Shown in pieces: positions 19,711 to 28,674 of a stretch of DNA of 64,000 nucleotides. Below the pieces are notes generated by a model. That model worked only from the letters and a program-made list of their open reading frames with translations. It did no database searches and was not told the origin of the DNA. Made by a program: the position numbers and the translations under genes. Location of the stretch: the NCBI RefSeq assembly GCF_000020665.1, contig NC_011071.1:4206501-4270500 (forward strand). Direction: 5' to 3'. Every line of letters starts with the position of its first letter. Within the stretch, counting starts at the first letter, position 1. The DNA comes from Stenotrophomonas maltophilia R551-3. Lineage in GTDB: Bacteria > Pseudomonadota > Gammaproteobacteria > Xanthomonadales > Xanthomonadaceae.

Positions 19711-21816
19711 ATGCTCTGGATACTGTTGTTGTCGTTCCTGCTGCTGTGCTGGCTGTTCCTCGCGTCCGGCAAATGGGTGTGGTGGAAGGCCGGTTCGCTC
19801 TCGCTGCTGCTGCTCATGCTCAGCGCATGGTGGCTGATCGACAAGTTGTCCGGTGATGGGCTCAACGCTGCAACCCTGTATCACCTCGGCGCCGATATGG
19901 AAGGCGCCGGTGTCTCCGACTTCAAGGGCTACATTGCCGGCTTCATCGTGCTGGCGCTGGTCTCGCTGCTGCCGCTGTTCGCGACGCGGGTGAAGCGCTG
20001 GCGCCGGACCGGCCACGGTGGCGCGTTGTTCGCCGGTTTCGCGGCCGTGTGGGTGGCCACGATCATGATCAGCCCGCTGGCCCGCGACGGCCAGCGCCTG
20101 TACCAGCAGCTGCGTCCGGTCGACTTCGCCCGCATTGCCCCCGAGTACCAGGTGCCGACGCAGCCGCTGCAGCGTCCGCGCAACATCGTCTGGATCTACG
20201 GCGAAAGCCTGGAACGTACCTATCTGGACGAGAGCGTTTTTCCGGGCCTGATGCCCAACCTCAACCGCTTGGCCTCCGAGTCGCTGGACGTGCGCGGCCT
20301 TGCCTCCGCCGAGGGTAGCGGCTGGACCATCGCTGGCCTGGTGTCGTCGATGTGCGGCGTGCCGCTGACCACCTCGCAGGGCGATGAGAACAGCATGGAT
20401 CGCATGGGCAGCTTCCTGCCCAAGGCCGTGTGTCTGGGCGACTACCTGAAGCAGCAGGGCTACACCAATCATTACCTGGGCGGTGCAAACGGCCAGTTCG
20501 CCGGCAAGGGCCAGTTCCTGGCCAGCCACGGCTTTGATGAAGTCCATGATCTGGCATGGTTCAAGCAGCAGAAGAAGATCGGCCGCATCCACTACTCGGC
20601 GTGGGGCGTGCACGATGACGTGCTGCTGGATACCGCCTACCAGCGCTTCGAGCAGCTCTCGCGCGCCGGTTCGCCGTTCATGCTGACCACGCTGACCATG
20701 GACACCCACCACCCGGCCGGTCATCTGCCGGTGTCGTGCAAGGGCGAGCGCTACCAGAGCCAGTACGGCAACATCAACATGCTCAACGCGCTCAAGTGCA
20801 GCGACCGCCTGATCTCGCAGCTCGTCGAACGCATCCAGGCCAGCCCGTACGGCAAGGACACGCTGATCGTCATCGCTTCCGACCACCTGGCGATGCCCAA
20901 CGATCTGACCCATATCCTGACCCGGCAGAAGCGCGAGAACCTGCTGCTGTTCCTGGGTGATGACATTGCCCCGCAGCAGCTCAGCGCCGACGCCGGCACC
21001 ACGCTGGATTCGGGTGCGACCCTGCTCAGCCTGCTGGACCCGAACCTGAAGACGATGGGCTTCGGGCGTTCACTGATCGATACCCAGCGCGCGCCCAGCG
21101 CCAGCGTGGCCACCCAGCGCGATGGTGGCCGCGATTACCCGCAGTACCTCGCCTTCGCCCGTTCGCTGTGGCTGGGCGAACCGACCCGCGAGCTGAAGAT
21201 CGATGGCGATGACCAGGTGGTGGTCGGCCTGCAGCACGTGCAGCCACCGGTGTTGCTGGAGTACGACAAGGACTGGGGGTTGAAGTCGGTGTATCTGGAA
21301 AACACCTCGCGCCAGTTCGATGATGCCAACCCGGACAACACGCTGGCCTACGTCGACCGTTGCACCGCATTCGAGGATGGCTCGGCCGATGGTGACTGGT
21401 GCGCCCTGCTGGTCAACCGCGACAACGGCATCAAGCTGTACCGCGACAACGACCTGCGCGGGGGCATCGCGGTGGATGCACCACTGGACGCATTCCAGGG
21501 CCCGCGCCCGAGCGTGCGCCAGGCACACATGATCACCCAGAAGGGGCGCCGTACCCGTGCCGGCCAGTACATGCTGCAGCTGGTTGCGAGCACGCGCCCG
21601 GATCGTGGTTTCTGGATCGAGGCGGTGTCCTCGCAGCGCAAGGTGGTACTGGCGCAGCAGTGGGTGCAGCCCGATGCCAACGGCAAGATCAACGTGTCGT
21701 TCGGGCTGGATCACGAAGTGGATGATCTGGAGATCCGCGCGTGGTTGAACCACGCCGAGAAGCTGGCGGTGGACACATTCGCACTGGTGCCATCCCGCAG
21801 CCGACCACGAGGGTAG
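19711..21816 (+). CDS. opgB: Phosphoglycerol transferase I (OpgB/MdoB)
   Basis: A 701-residue inner-membrane enzyme that transfers phosphoglycerol from phosphatidylglycerol to periplasmic glucans. Three or four N-terminal membrane helices (MLWILLLSFLLLCWLFLAS onward) precede an alkaline-phosphatase/sulfatase-type periplasmic domain with IVWIYGESLERTY, the nucleophile region EGSGWTIAG, TLTMDTHHPAGH and the metal-binding VIASDHLAMPND. A C-terminal domain of about 200 residues follows, as in xanthomonad OpgB. The ATG gives a product of the family length; the upstream open frame is not conserved. The stop codon is built into a repeat arm. Confidence 0.93.
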   Translation: MLWILLLSFLLLCWLFLASGKWVWWKAGSLSLLLLMLSAWWLIDKLSGDGLNAATLYHLGADMEGAGVSDFKGYIAGFIVLALVSLLPLFATRVKRWRRTGHGGALFAGFAAVWVATIMISPLARDGQRLYQQLRPVDFARIAPEYQVPTQPLQRPRNIVWIYGESLERTYLDESVFPGLMPNLNRLASESLDVRGLASAEGSGWTIAGLVSSMCGVPLTTSQGDENSMDRMGSFLPKAVCLGDYLKQQGYTNHYLGGANGQFAGKGQFLASHGFDEVHDLAWFKQQKKIGRIHYSAWGVHDDVLLDTAYQRFEQLSRAGSPFMLTTLTMDTHHPAGHLPVSCKGERYQSQYGNINMLNALKCSDRLISQLVERIQASPYGKDTLIVIASDHLAMPNDLTHILTRQKRENLLLFLGDDIAPQQLSADAGTTLDSGATLLSLLDPNLKTMGFGRSLIDTQRAPSASVATQRDGGRDYPQYLAFARSLWLGEPTRELKIDGDDQVVVGLQHVQPPVLLEYDKDWGLKSVYLENTSRQFDDANPDNTLAYVDRCTAFEDGSADGDWCALLVNRDNGIKLYRDNDLRGGIAVDAPLDAFQGPRPSVRQAHMITQKGRRTRAGQYMLQLVASTRPDRGFWIEAVSSQRKVVLAQQWVQPDANGKINVSFGLDHEVDDLEIRAWLNHAEKLAVDTFALVPSRSRPRG

Positions 21817-22442
21817 GGGTTTCTTTGCAGGGCTGCGCCCTGCACCTGCCGAAGCAACAGCCGAAGCAACAGCCGAAGCAACAGCAACGGCAACAGCGGG
21901 CATTCCGTGGTTTGGTGGGGTGGTGCCGGAGTGCGGGGACGCCGCAAGTACGTCCCTGTAGGCTTGACAGCCGCATCCATGCGGCTGACACCCCGCACTC
22001 CGACACCGCCCCACCTCTGACAGATTCCTGCGTCTGTCGGTGGGTGTCGACCTTGGTTGACACTTCTGTCAGATATGGAAATCAATCTGGGGTCAGATCC
22101 GTTTTCCTCCGGAAAACGGATCTGACCCCAAGAGCATTTCCGACAGACCGCAGCAAACTGTCGAAGGCGGGGTGGGTCCGGTTGCGGGGGTGTCCGCGGC
22201 ATGGATGCCGCGGCCAAGCCCCCATGGGTGAGGGCGCTTTGCTTGCGAAGCACTGCTTCGCAAGCGCCCGAACGCACAGCCGCCAGCGGCTGGGCCGGCC
22301 TGGGGGTTTACGGCGTCCCCCGCAACCGGACCCACCCCGCCATCCCACAGGAAACCAGCTTTTGCCGTTGCCGTTGCCGTTGCTGTTGCCTTTGCTCCGG
22401 CTTGTAGCGGGTGCAGGGCGCAGCCCTGCAAAGAAACCCCTA
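21814..22442. repeat. 629-bp nested inverted-repeat element between two convergent stop codons
   Basis: The 32-bp arms 21814-21845 and 22411-22442 are inverted copies starting TAGGGGTTTCTTTGCAGGGC. Each includes the TAG stop of the flanking gene (opgB on +, the DUF3772 channel on -) and an internal GCAGGGC-TGC-GCCCTGC hairpin. Just inside are short-period repeats: CCGAAGCAACAG x3 on the left and GCCGTT x3-4 on the right. Next come two large internal stem-loops, left about 21905-22016 (GGAGTGCGGGG / CCCCGCACTCC) and right about 22168-22345 (GGGTCCGGTTGCGGGGG / CCCCCGCAACCGGACCC). A perfect 41-nt palindrome lies in the centre. No protein-coding gene is supported in this stretch. Confidence 0.8.
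22089..22129. repeat. Perfect 41-nt palindrome of the GGGGTCAGATCC type
   Basis: GGGGTCAGATCCGTTTTC, a 5-nt loop, then the exact reverse complement (18-bp stem). A related imperfect copy lies at 49070-49108. Such GGGGTCAGA palindromes are common between genes of xanthomonads. Confidence 0.85.
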
Positions 22443-24869
22443 CTCCTGCGGATCGCGGGTGATGTGGATGTCGGTCGGGGTCGACAGCGGGATGTTCCGC
22501 TCCGCCAGGATCTGCAGCAGGCTGAAGTACAGATCGCTGCGGGTGGCGTAGACCTGCCGCGGGCTGGCCACGTACGCGAAGCTGTTGATGGTGATCTGGC
22601 CACCGGCAATGCTGTCGATGTAGACCGTCGGCGCCGGCTGCTTCAGCACGTTGGTGTGTGCGGTATACGCATCCAGCAGCGCCTGCCGCAGGTTGCCGAC
22701 ATCGGTGCTGGGCGGCACCGCGAACTGGATCTGGATGCGGCCCTGGTTGTTGCCCATCGTCATGTTGCGCACGGTCTTGGTGACCAGCTCGGAGTTGGGC
22801 ACGATCAGGGTGGACTTGTCGCCCACCTGGATCTCGGTCGAACGCAGGCTGATGCGGCGGATGTCGCCCTCCTGGTCGCCCAGCTTCACCCAGTCGCCGA
22901 TCTTCACAGGACGCTCGGCCAGCAGGATCAGGCCGGAGACGAAGTTCTGTGTGATCACCTGCAGGCCGAAACCAATACCCACTGACAACGCACTGACGAG
23001 CAGCGCCAGCTTGGTCAGCTCCAGCCCCATCGCCGTCAACGCCCAGATCACGGCGAGGATGATGCCAACGTAGCGGGCGACGGTACTGACCGAGTTACGC
23101 GCCCCCAGGTCCAGTTCGGTCTTGGGCAGGTAGGTATCGGTCAGCCAGCGCTGCACCAGCTGGGTGATCGCCAGGCCGGCCAGCAGCACCACAACCGCCA
23201 ACACGATCTGCATCGGCTTCAGGGTGGTTCCGCCCAACGGAATGCCCGTGGTGAGCAGCGAAGTGAATCGCTCCACCACCGCACCGATGTTGCCGAACGG
23301 CGCCACCAGGGCAAGCAGCGTGAGCAGCACGACCACGGTACGCAGCGCCGCCGACAGCAGCACGCCGGCCTGCTCCAGCCGCGATACGCTCAGGCCGGTG
23401 CTGAGCAGAATGGTCTGGCCCACCTTGCTGTCGGCATTGAGCATCCACGTGCTCAGGTCATCGACGAATTTGAACAGCAGCGTCGCCGCCAGCACCACGA
23501 TGCTGCCGCCGATCAGCTGCTGGTTCACGAACTTGGCGAAGTTCAGATAGCCCAGCAGGGTGGCGATGATGGCCGCTACTACCGCGACGTTGCCCGCCAC
23601 GCGTGCCAATACCAGCCAGCTGCTGCGGCGCACCGGTGTGGCCGCGCCCACGCCATCGGCCTGCGCCTCCAGCTTGGCCTCGGCCTCGGCGGTCTGCCGG
23701 CGATGCAGGCGCGCCAGGGTCACCAGCATGGCCATGATCAGGCCGAGGTAGGTCAGCGCAATCAGGCCATCCAGCGCCACCGTGGTGACGTCGCTGGTAC
23801 GTGTGGCCTGATCGAGGGCGACCAGCACCGTGCTCAGCCAGGCCAGCGCCGCCGCGCCCCACGCGTACTTGCGCAGCTTGAGCGCGGCGGTGTCATCCAG
23901 ATTCAGCAACCGCCACGACGGCCGCTTGGGAACCAGCATGCAGGCGCTGAGTGCCGCAATGAACGCAGCGCGGAACGTTGCGGTCTCCAGCCCGTCGGCC
24001 ACCACCTGCAGGCGCGGCGCAATCGCATTGATGGCATCCAGCGCCGCCATCAGCACCACCACGGCATAGCCGGGCAGCAGCGTGCCCACCAGCAGCAGCC
24101 ACATGGCCAGGCCGGAGCGCCGCAGGCGGCCATCGGGCGCACGCTCGGACGCGGCAAAGCGGCGACCCAGCCGGCGCAGCCACAACCGCAGCGGGAACAT
24201 CATGACCAGTGCAGCCAGCAGGCCCAGCAACGGCGTGCCCCAGCCGTTGGCCCGGATGCCGGCGACGAACGTATCGCGCCCCTGCTCGGCCAACGGCGCG
24301 ACGCGTGCGATATCGATCGGCAGGCGCTCGGCAACCTTGCTCCACAGCGCGGGCGACAACGGCGAGGCAACCTTCTGCCCCAGTTCTTCGGTACGTTGCG
24401 CGGCGCGCTGCTGGTCGATGTCGGTCGCCAGCTGCTGGGCGCGCACGGCACTGGTCTTGGCCTGCGCTACCGACGCGGCCAGTCCGTCGCGTTGTTTGTT
24501 GATGCTGCGCCGTTGCGCCGCCAGTTCGGGCGGCTCGGTGGTGCCCTCGGCAGGCGTGCCCAACTGCGCCAGCTGTTCGTCGAGGCGGACGAGCTGTGGC
24601 TGCAGCTCCTTTTCCAGCGCCTCGGCGTCACGCCGTACCTGCGAGGCATTCTCGGACAGCATCGCCAGCGTCTCGATGGCTTCAGCGTCGCCGCGCTTGC
24701 GGTCGACCTCCTTCAGCTTCGCATCGATATCTGCCAGCTGCTGCTTCGGCGTGGGCGCATCATCCTGCGCCAGCACCGGCGCGGACAGCAGGAAGACGCT
24801 GCACAGCATCAGGACCCACCAGGGGCCCCGTGCACGGATCGATCGCAGGAAAGAAGACAAGCCAGCCAC
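22440..24869 (-). CDS. DUF3772-containing mechanosensitive (MscS-type) channel
   Basis: An 809-residue large MscS-family channel. A signal peptide (LMLCSVFLLSAPVLAQ) precedes a periplasmic coiled-coil region of about residues 35-190 (the DUF3772 part follows the KQQLADIDAKLKEVDRKRGD segment). About 10-11 membrane helices come next, and the MscS pore/beta domain near residues 610-790 contains SVGIGFGLQVITQNFVSGLILL, RPVKIGDWVKLGDQEGDI and STEIQVGDKSTLIVPNS. It protects against osmotic downshift by opening under membrane tension. The length is typical for MscK/YbdG-like giant members. It converges with opgB, itself an osmoadaptation gene, which is noteworthy but may be chance. Confidence 0.92.
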   Translation of the reverse strand: MAGLSSFLRSIRARGPWWVLMLCSVFLLSAPVLAQDDAPTPKQQLADIDAKLKEVDRKRGDAEAIETLAMLSENASQVRRDAEALEKELQPQLVRLDEQLAQLGTPAEGTTEPPELAAQRRSINKQRDGLAASVAQAKTSAVRAQQLATDIDQQRAAQRTEELGQKVASPLSPALWSKVAERLPIDIARVAPLAEQGRDTFVAGIRANGWGTPLLGLLAALVMMFPLRLWLRRLGRRFAASERAPDGRLRRSGLAMWLLLVGTLLPGYAVVVLMAALDAINAIAPRLQVVADGLETATFRAAFIAALSACMLVPKRPSWRLLNLDDTAALKLRKYAWGAAALAWLSTVLVALDQATRTSDVTTVALDGLIALTYLGLIMAMLVTLARLHRRQTAEAEAKLEAQADGVGAATPVRRSSWLVLARVAGNVAVVAAIIATLLGYLNFAKFVNQQLIGGSIVVLAATLLFKFVDDLSTWMLNADSKVGQTILLSTGLSVSRLEQAGVLLSAALRTVVVLLTLLALVAPFGNIGAVVERFTSLLTTGIPLGGTTLKPMQIVLAVVVLLAGLAITQLVQRWLTDTYLPKTELDLGARNSVSTVARYVGIILAVIWALTAMGLELTKLALLVSALSVGIGFGLQVITQNFVSGLILLAERPVKIGDWVKLGDQEGDIRRISLRSTEIQVGDKSTLIVPNSELVTKTVRNMTMGNNQGRIQIQFAVPPSTDVGNLRQALLDAYTAHTNVLKQPAPTVYIDSIAGGQITINSFAYVASPRQVYATRSDLYFSLLQILAERNIPLSTPTDIHITRDPQE

Positions 24870-24956
24870 ACCGGTTCGCGCGGACCACCGCGCCTGCGCG
24901 CGACTATACGGCAGAGCCGGTCAAGGGCGGATGGGTGGCCCCGGCAGCGTCGAGCA

Positions 24957-25205
24957 TCAGTACTTCAGGCGCAGCTCTTCCACCGTCGGCTGCTGCAGCG
25001 CGTACCAGTCCTGGAACTCTTCCTCGGTAATCTCATCGGGCGCATATACCGCCACCGGGTGCCAGTCGTGGTCGGTCGGCAGCGGCTGGCGCGGGCCGGC
25101 ACGCAGGCTGTAGGCCACGCCTTCGTAGTCGACCAGGTCATCGACCTGCGGCCACTGTTCGCGTGCGAACGCGGATTCACTCTTCAACAGGATCACCTGG
25201 TACAT
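24957..25205 (-). CDS. Small conserved protein of unknown function
   Basis: An 82-residue soluble protein starting MYQVILLKSESAFAREQWPQ. A GGAGGTG ribosome site lies 4 nt before this ATG, which makes it preferable to the GTG four codons upstream. It is acidic and Trp/Tyr-rich, with VDDLVDYEGVAYSLRAG and a C-terminal EEFQDWYALQQPTVEELRLKY. No known domain is recognised. It lies upstream of the mechanosensitive-channel gene on the same strand (gap 87 nt). Confidence 0.7.
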   Translation of the reverse strand: MYQVILLKSESAFAREQWPQVDDLVDYEGVAYSLRAGPRQPLPTDHDWHPVAVYAPDEITEEEFQDWYALQQPTVEELRLKY

Positions 25206-25387
25206 CGGCACCTCCACCTCGGTTGGATCAGGAAAACACGGCGCTGGCTGCAGGATACCGCCGCGCCGGTGACAACGGGCGCTCCGCCGGGGCGACGGAA
25301 CGTTCTGGACACGGCCATCGCCCCGGCTTCACCCGCCCATGGCAAGGCCATCGGCATCGTGGAGGCCCACCCCTGCCACGACCGCCG

Positions 25388-25882
25388 ATGACCGAGCACC
25401 CGCCGCTGAAGACCGTCGCCGACCTCAAACTGCCCCGCTACCTGGGCACCTGGTATGAGATCGCGCGCCTGCCGATGCGCCATGAACCGGAAGGCTGCAC
25501 CGACGTGTCGGCGCACTACACCCTGCTCGACAACGGCAACGTCGGCGTCACCAACCGCTGCCGAATGGACGGCGAGGTCGAAGAAGCCACCGGCGAGGCC
25601 TGTGCCGTCGACAACGACAGCGCGCGGCTGGAGGTGAGCTTCCTGCCCAAGGGCCTGCGCTGGTTGCCGTTCGCCAAGGGCGACTACTGGGTGATCCAGG
25701 TCGCTCCGGACTACAGTGTGGCGCTGGTCGGCAGCCCCGATCGCAAGTACCTGTGGCTGCTGGCCCGCGAGCCGCGCCTGGACGCGACCGTGCAGGACCA
25801 TTATCTGGCGGCCGCCCGCCTGCAGGGCTTCGATCTGTCCGAACTGATCCAGACCCCGCATACCGGCCGTCCCACCGCCTGA
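25388..25882 (+). CDS. Blc-type bacterial lipocalin
   Basis: A 164-residue lipocalin that binds lipids or other small hydrophobic molecules. The first structurally conserved region is YLGTWYEIARLPMRHEP, with GCTDVSAHYTLLDNGNVGVTN next. FAKGDYWVIQVAPDYSVALVGSPDRKYLWLLAR is the typical strand pair, and the C-terminal helix reads YLAAARLQGFDLSEL. Unlike E. coli Blc there is no signal peptide or lipobox at this start, and none in the upstream frame, so a cytosolic form is suggested. It is followed 13 nt later by an FAD oxidoreductase on the same strand. Confidence 0.92.
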   Translation: MTEHPPLKTVADLKLPRYLGTWYEIARLPMRHEPEGCTDVSAHYTLLDNGNVGVTNRCRMDGEVEEATGEACAVDNDSARLEVSFLPKGLRWLPFAKGDYWVIQVAPDYSVALVGSPDRKYLWLLAREPRLDATVQDHYLAAARLQGFDLSELIQTPHTGRPTA

Positions 25883-25895
25883 GCAGCACACGGCC

Positions 25896-27104
25896 ATGGA
25901 CCTGAAGAGCGGTTACCCCTGGTGGGCGGTACGCAATGGATTGATCCAGGCGTTTCCGCCATTGGAAAAGGACCTGCGCTGCGACGTGCTGGTGGTCGGT
26001 GGCGGCATCACTGGCGCGCTGATTGCCAACGAACTGTCCCGGCATGGCCACGACGTGGCGGTGATCGAGCAGCGCGACATCGGTTGGGGCAGTACTGCGG
26101 CCAGCACCGCGCTGCTGCAGTACGAGATCGATACCCACCTGCTGGAGCTGGCCCAACGCTATGGCCAGGACGCCGCCGCGCTGGCCTACCGGGCCTGTGC
26201 CGAGGCGATGCCGGCGCTGGGTGAGGTGTCGCGTGGGCTGGACGTCGATTTCCAGCGCATGGACAGCCTCTATCTGGCCAGCCGCCATCGCGACGTACCA
26301 CGCCTGATGGCCGAGGGTGAGGCGCGGCGCGGCATCGGTCTGGATGCCCGCTGGCTCGGCCCGGAGGCACTGCAGGAACGCTTCGACGTGGACGCCGGTG
26401 GTGCCCTGCTCACGCGCCAGGCGGCACGGGTCGATCCCTATCGCCTGACCTATGCGCTGCTGCAGCGCGTGCGCCGGCGCGGCGGCAATGTGGTGCATGA
26501 CCGTACGGTGCTGCACACGCTCACTCCCTCCGCACGCGGCGTGAGCGCCCTCACCGAGGGCGGCGCCACGATTCACGCCCGCCATGTGGTGCTGGCAATG
26601 GGCTACGCCAACCAGACGTGGCTGCATCAGCACGTCGCACGTAACCGCAGCAGCTACGCCTTCATCACCGACCCGATCGATGCGGACGTGCTGGGCCGCC
26701 TGCGCAACACGATGGTGTGGGAGAGCGCACGCCCGTACCTGTACCTGCGCGCCACCGGCGACCGCCGCCTGCTGGTGGGCGGGCTGGACGACGCCATCGA
26801 CATCCCCGCCCGCCGCGATCGGCGCGTAGAGCGCAAGGCGGACAAGCTGATGAAGCAGCTGCTGCATTGGTTCCCGCGGCTGGACCCGGTGCCGGCGTTC
26901 TCCTGGGCCGGCACCTTCGCCGAAACCGCCGACGGCCTGCCGTTCTTCGGCCCGCACGATCAATGGGGGCCACGGGTGCACTTCGCCATGGCCTACGGCG
27001 GCAACGGCATCACCTATTCGATGATCGGCGCGCAGCTGCTGCGGGCCCGGATCGAGCGGCGCAAGCACCCGTTGCAGGGGCTGTTCGGGTTCGGGCGGCT
27101 GTGA
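25896..27104 (+). CDS. FAD-dependent oxidoreductase (DAO/GlpO-like)
   Basis: A 402-residue flavoprotein of the D-amino-acid-oxidase superfamily. The FAD-binding Rossmann motif is VLVVGGGITGALIANELSRHG near residue 30, with GWGSTAASTALLQYE directly after. The C-terminal FAD contact is DGLPFFGPHDQWGPRVHFAMAYGGNGITYSM. The substrate is unknown; the shape fits amine or amino-acid oxidation. It is probably co-transcribed with the lipocalin. Confidence 0.88.
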   Translation: MDLKSGYPWWAVRNGLIQAFPPLEKDLRCDVLVVGGGITGALIANELSRHGHDVAVIEQRDIGWGSTAASTALLQYEIDTHLLELAQRYGQDAAALAYRACAEAMPALGEVSRGLDVDFQRMDSLYLASRHRDVPRLMAEGEARRGIGLDARWLGPEALQERFDVDAGGALLTRQAARVDPYRLTYALLQRVRRRGGNVVHDRTVLHTLTPSARGVSALTEGGATIHARHVVLAMGYANQTWLHQHVARNRSSYAFITDPIDADVLGRLRNTMVWESARPYLYLRATGDRRLLVGGLDDAIDIPARRDRRVERKADKLMKQLLHWFPRLDPVPAFSWAGTFAETADGLPFFGPHDQWGPRVHFAMAYGGNGITYSMIGAQLLRARIERRKHPLQGLFGFGRL

Positions 27105-27230
27105 CCTGCAGCCAGGCATGGCCTGGCTCTACCCCAATCCGGCGCCGACAGGCATCATTCAAGCAGCCCCTGCTAGCGTCGGCCTGTACCGCCGCGTGTT
27201 GCGTGGCCACCTGTCCGCTGGAGCGCCGTC

Positions 27231-27713
27231 ATGATCCGCCCCCTGACCCTGCTGCTGTGCCTGGCCCTGCCGGGAACCGTGCTGGCCCAGTCCGCTGCTG
27301 GCGCGACCGCGCCGCAGGCGACCGGGCTGGACCTGTCGCTGCCGCAGGCACCGATGCGCTATCTGAACGATGCGAGCCTGAAGCAGGACCCGCCGGGCAC
27401 GTTCTACGGCGACAAGAGCGGCCCGCGCGTGCACGACGACGCGAAGATCGCCGACGTCACCGACGACAAGGTCAAAGTATCCGGCAGCTTCACCACCGGC
27501 ATCGGCTATTCCAAGAACGGTGGCAACAGCCACTACAACGCCGCCACCCTGAACCTCAGCAAGAACTACACCACCGATGAAGGCAAGACCCATGGGGTCA
27601 ACGTCAACATCCACGTGAGCGAAGGCAAGGGCCCGGGCTTCTACGGCCCGTACGGCGGCTACTACGGCCGCGGCCCGGGCTACTGGGATTACCCGCCGCC
27701 GTTTGGTTGGTAA
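27231..27713 (+). CDS. Secreted Gly/Tyr-rich protein of unknown function
   Basis: A 160-residue exported protein. A signal peptide (LTLLLCLALPGTVLAQ) is followed by a mature part with VHDDAKIADVTDDKVKVSGS and beta-strand-like repeats (FTTGIGYSKNGGNSHYNAAT, then LNLSKNYTTDEGKTHGVNV). It ends in a Gly/Tyr/Pro-rich tail, GPGFYGPYGGYYGRGPGYW. This suggests a surface or periplasmic structural protein. No family is recognised. Confidence 0.75.
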   Translation: MIRPLTLLLCLALPGTVLAQSAAGATAPQATGLDLSLPQAPMRYLNDASLKQDPPGTFYGDKSGPRVHDDAKIADVTDDKVKVSGSFTTGIGYSKNGGNSHYNAATLNLSKNYTTDEGKTHGVNVNIHVSEGKGPGFYGPYGGYYGRGPGYWDYPPPFGW

Positions 27714-27723
27714 CGACCTGCGG

Positions 27724-27791
27724 GTAGCGCCGGGCCATGCCCGGCGGCTTGATGCATCCGCTGCGCGCGCCGGGCATGGCCCGGCGCTACC
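27724..27791. repeat. Inverted pair of REP-like palindromes
   Basis: GTAGCGCCGGGCCATGCCCG and its inverted partner CGGGCATGGCCCGGCGCTAC flank about 20 nt. They lie between the convergent 160-residue secreted protein gene and the PepSY gene. Confidence 0.85.
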
Positions 27792-27797
27792 TGGGCG

Positions 27798-28232
27798 TCA
27801 ATCCAGCCAGCCGTCGCGCTCGCTGTGCAGGATGCGGCCGTCATAGCCGCTCAGGCGCACGTCCACCTTCTGGTTGCGGGCATTGCGCGCTTCCAGCGAC
27901 CAGGTCGCGCCATCGCGTTCCAGCGAATGGATCTCGCGCAGGCCATGCGCCTGTGCCCGTGCCAGCACCTGCTCGGTGGTCAACAGCGCGCGGCCGCTGT
28001 GCTCGTCGAAGATCTCGCCGGTCTTGGGGTCTACGTAGACCTCGCTGAAGCGGCCATCGGCGCGGCTCACGTCAGCCTCCCACAGGCCATCATCGCGTTC
28101 GATCTCGTGGATCTGGGTGTAGCCGGCCTTGCGCAGGGTCTGTTCGACCTGGGCCATGCCCAGCGGTGCGGCCTGTACAGCCGGTGCGATGGCCAGCAGA
28201 GCAACAGTGGCGAGGGTGAGCGACTTCAACAT
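27798..28232 (-). CDS. Periplasmic PepSY domain protein (two repeats)
   Basis: A 144-residue exported protein with signal peptide ending AVQAA. Two PepSY modules are visible: residues about 25-80 (VEQTLRKAGYTQIHEIERDD, EVYVDPKTGEIFDEHS) and about 82-144 (EQVLARAQAHGLREIHSLER, VDVRLSGYDGRILHS). PepSY domains modulate proteases or sensor kinases in the periplasm. It is divergent from a second PepSY gene that heads a two-component operon, so a shared regulon is likely. Confidence 0.88.
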   Translation of the reverse strand: MLKSLTLATVALLAIAPAVQAAPLGMAQVEQTLRKAGYTQIHEIERDDGLWEADVSRADGRFSEVYVDPKTGEIFDEHSGRALLTTEQVLARAQAHGLREIHSLERDGATWSLEARNARNQKVDVRLSGYDGRILHSERDGWLD

Positions 28233-28383
28233 GGGGGTTCTCCTGTTCGTGTTCGTGGCCGGACCATCCCGGCAACGCCACGATGCACCCCGTGGTTAAC
28301 AGCGCCTTAGCCGCCCCTGTTAGCCAACGGTTAGTCACCACCAGCACACTCACACCCGTTCCCCTTACCTTTCCGCATCCACC

Positions 28384-28674
28384 ATGCTTGCGATCCTGCC
28401 CCTGCTGCTGGCCCTGGCCAGCGCCCCGACCGCCGCCGCGCCTGCACAGGACCCGGCGCAGCAGGTCGCGCGCCGCGCCGTGCAGCAAGGCCGTTACGTG
28501 CCATTGGAAAGCGTGGTGCGCGATGCCCTCAAGCGCTACCCGGGCCAGCTGCTGGAAGTGGAGCTGGACGACGGCGTCTACGAGGTGGAGATCCTGCGCG
28601 CAGACGGCGTGGTGGTGGAGCTGGACTATGATGCGCGCAGCGGAAAGCTGCTGAAGACGGAGCTGGACGACTGA
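28384..28674 (+). CDS. Small periplasmic PepSY domain protein
   Basis: A 96-residue exported protein. The signal peptide is LAILPLLLALASAPTAAAPA; the single PepSY module reads GRYVPLESVVRDALKRYPGQ, then LEVELDDGVYEVEILRADG and DYDARSGKLLKTELDD. Its TGA stop overlaps the ATG of the response-regulator gene by one base, so it is the first gene of a PepSY-regulator-kinase operon and a candidate periplasmic modulator of the kinase. Confidence 0.9.
   Translation: MLAILPLLLALASAPTAAAPAQDPAQQVARRAVQQGRYVPLESVVRDALKRYPGQLLEVELDDGVYEVEILRADGVVVELDYDARSGKLLKTELDD

Noticed and set aside
21849..21890. Repeat-rich coding sequence (Gln-rich or Ala-rich protein) in the opgB/channel gap
   Set aside because: The tandem CCGAAGCAACAG copies lie inside a symmetrical non-coding element and both strands lack a gene-like start with a ribosome site.
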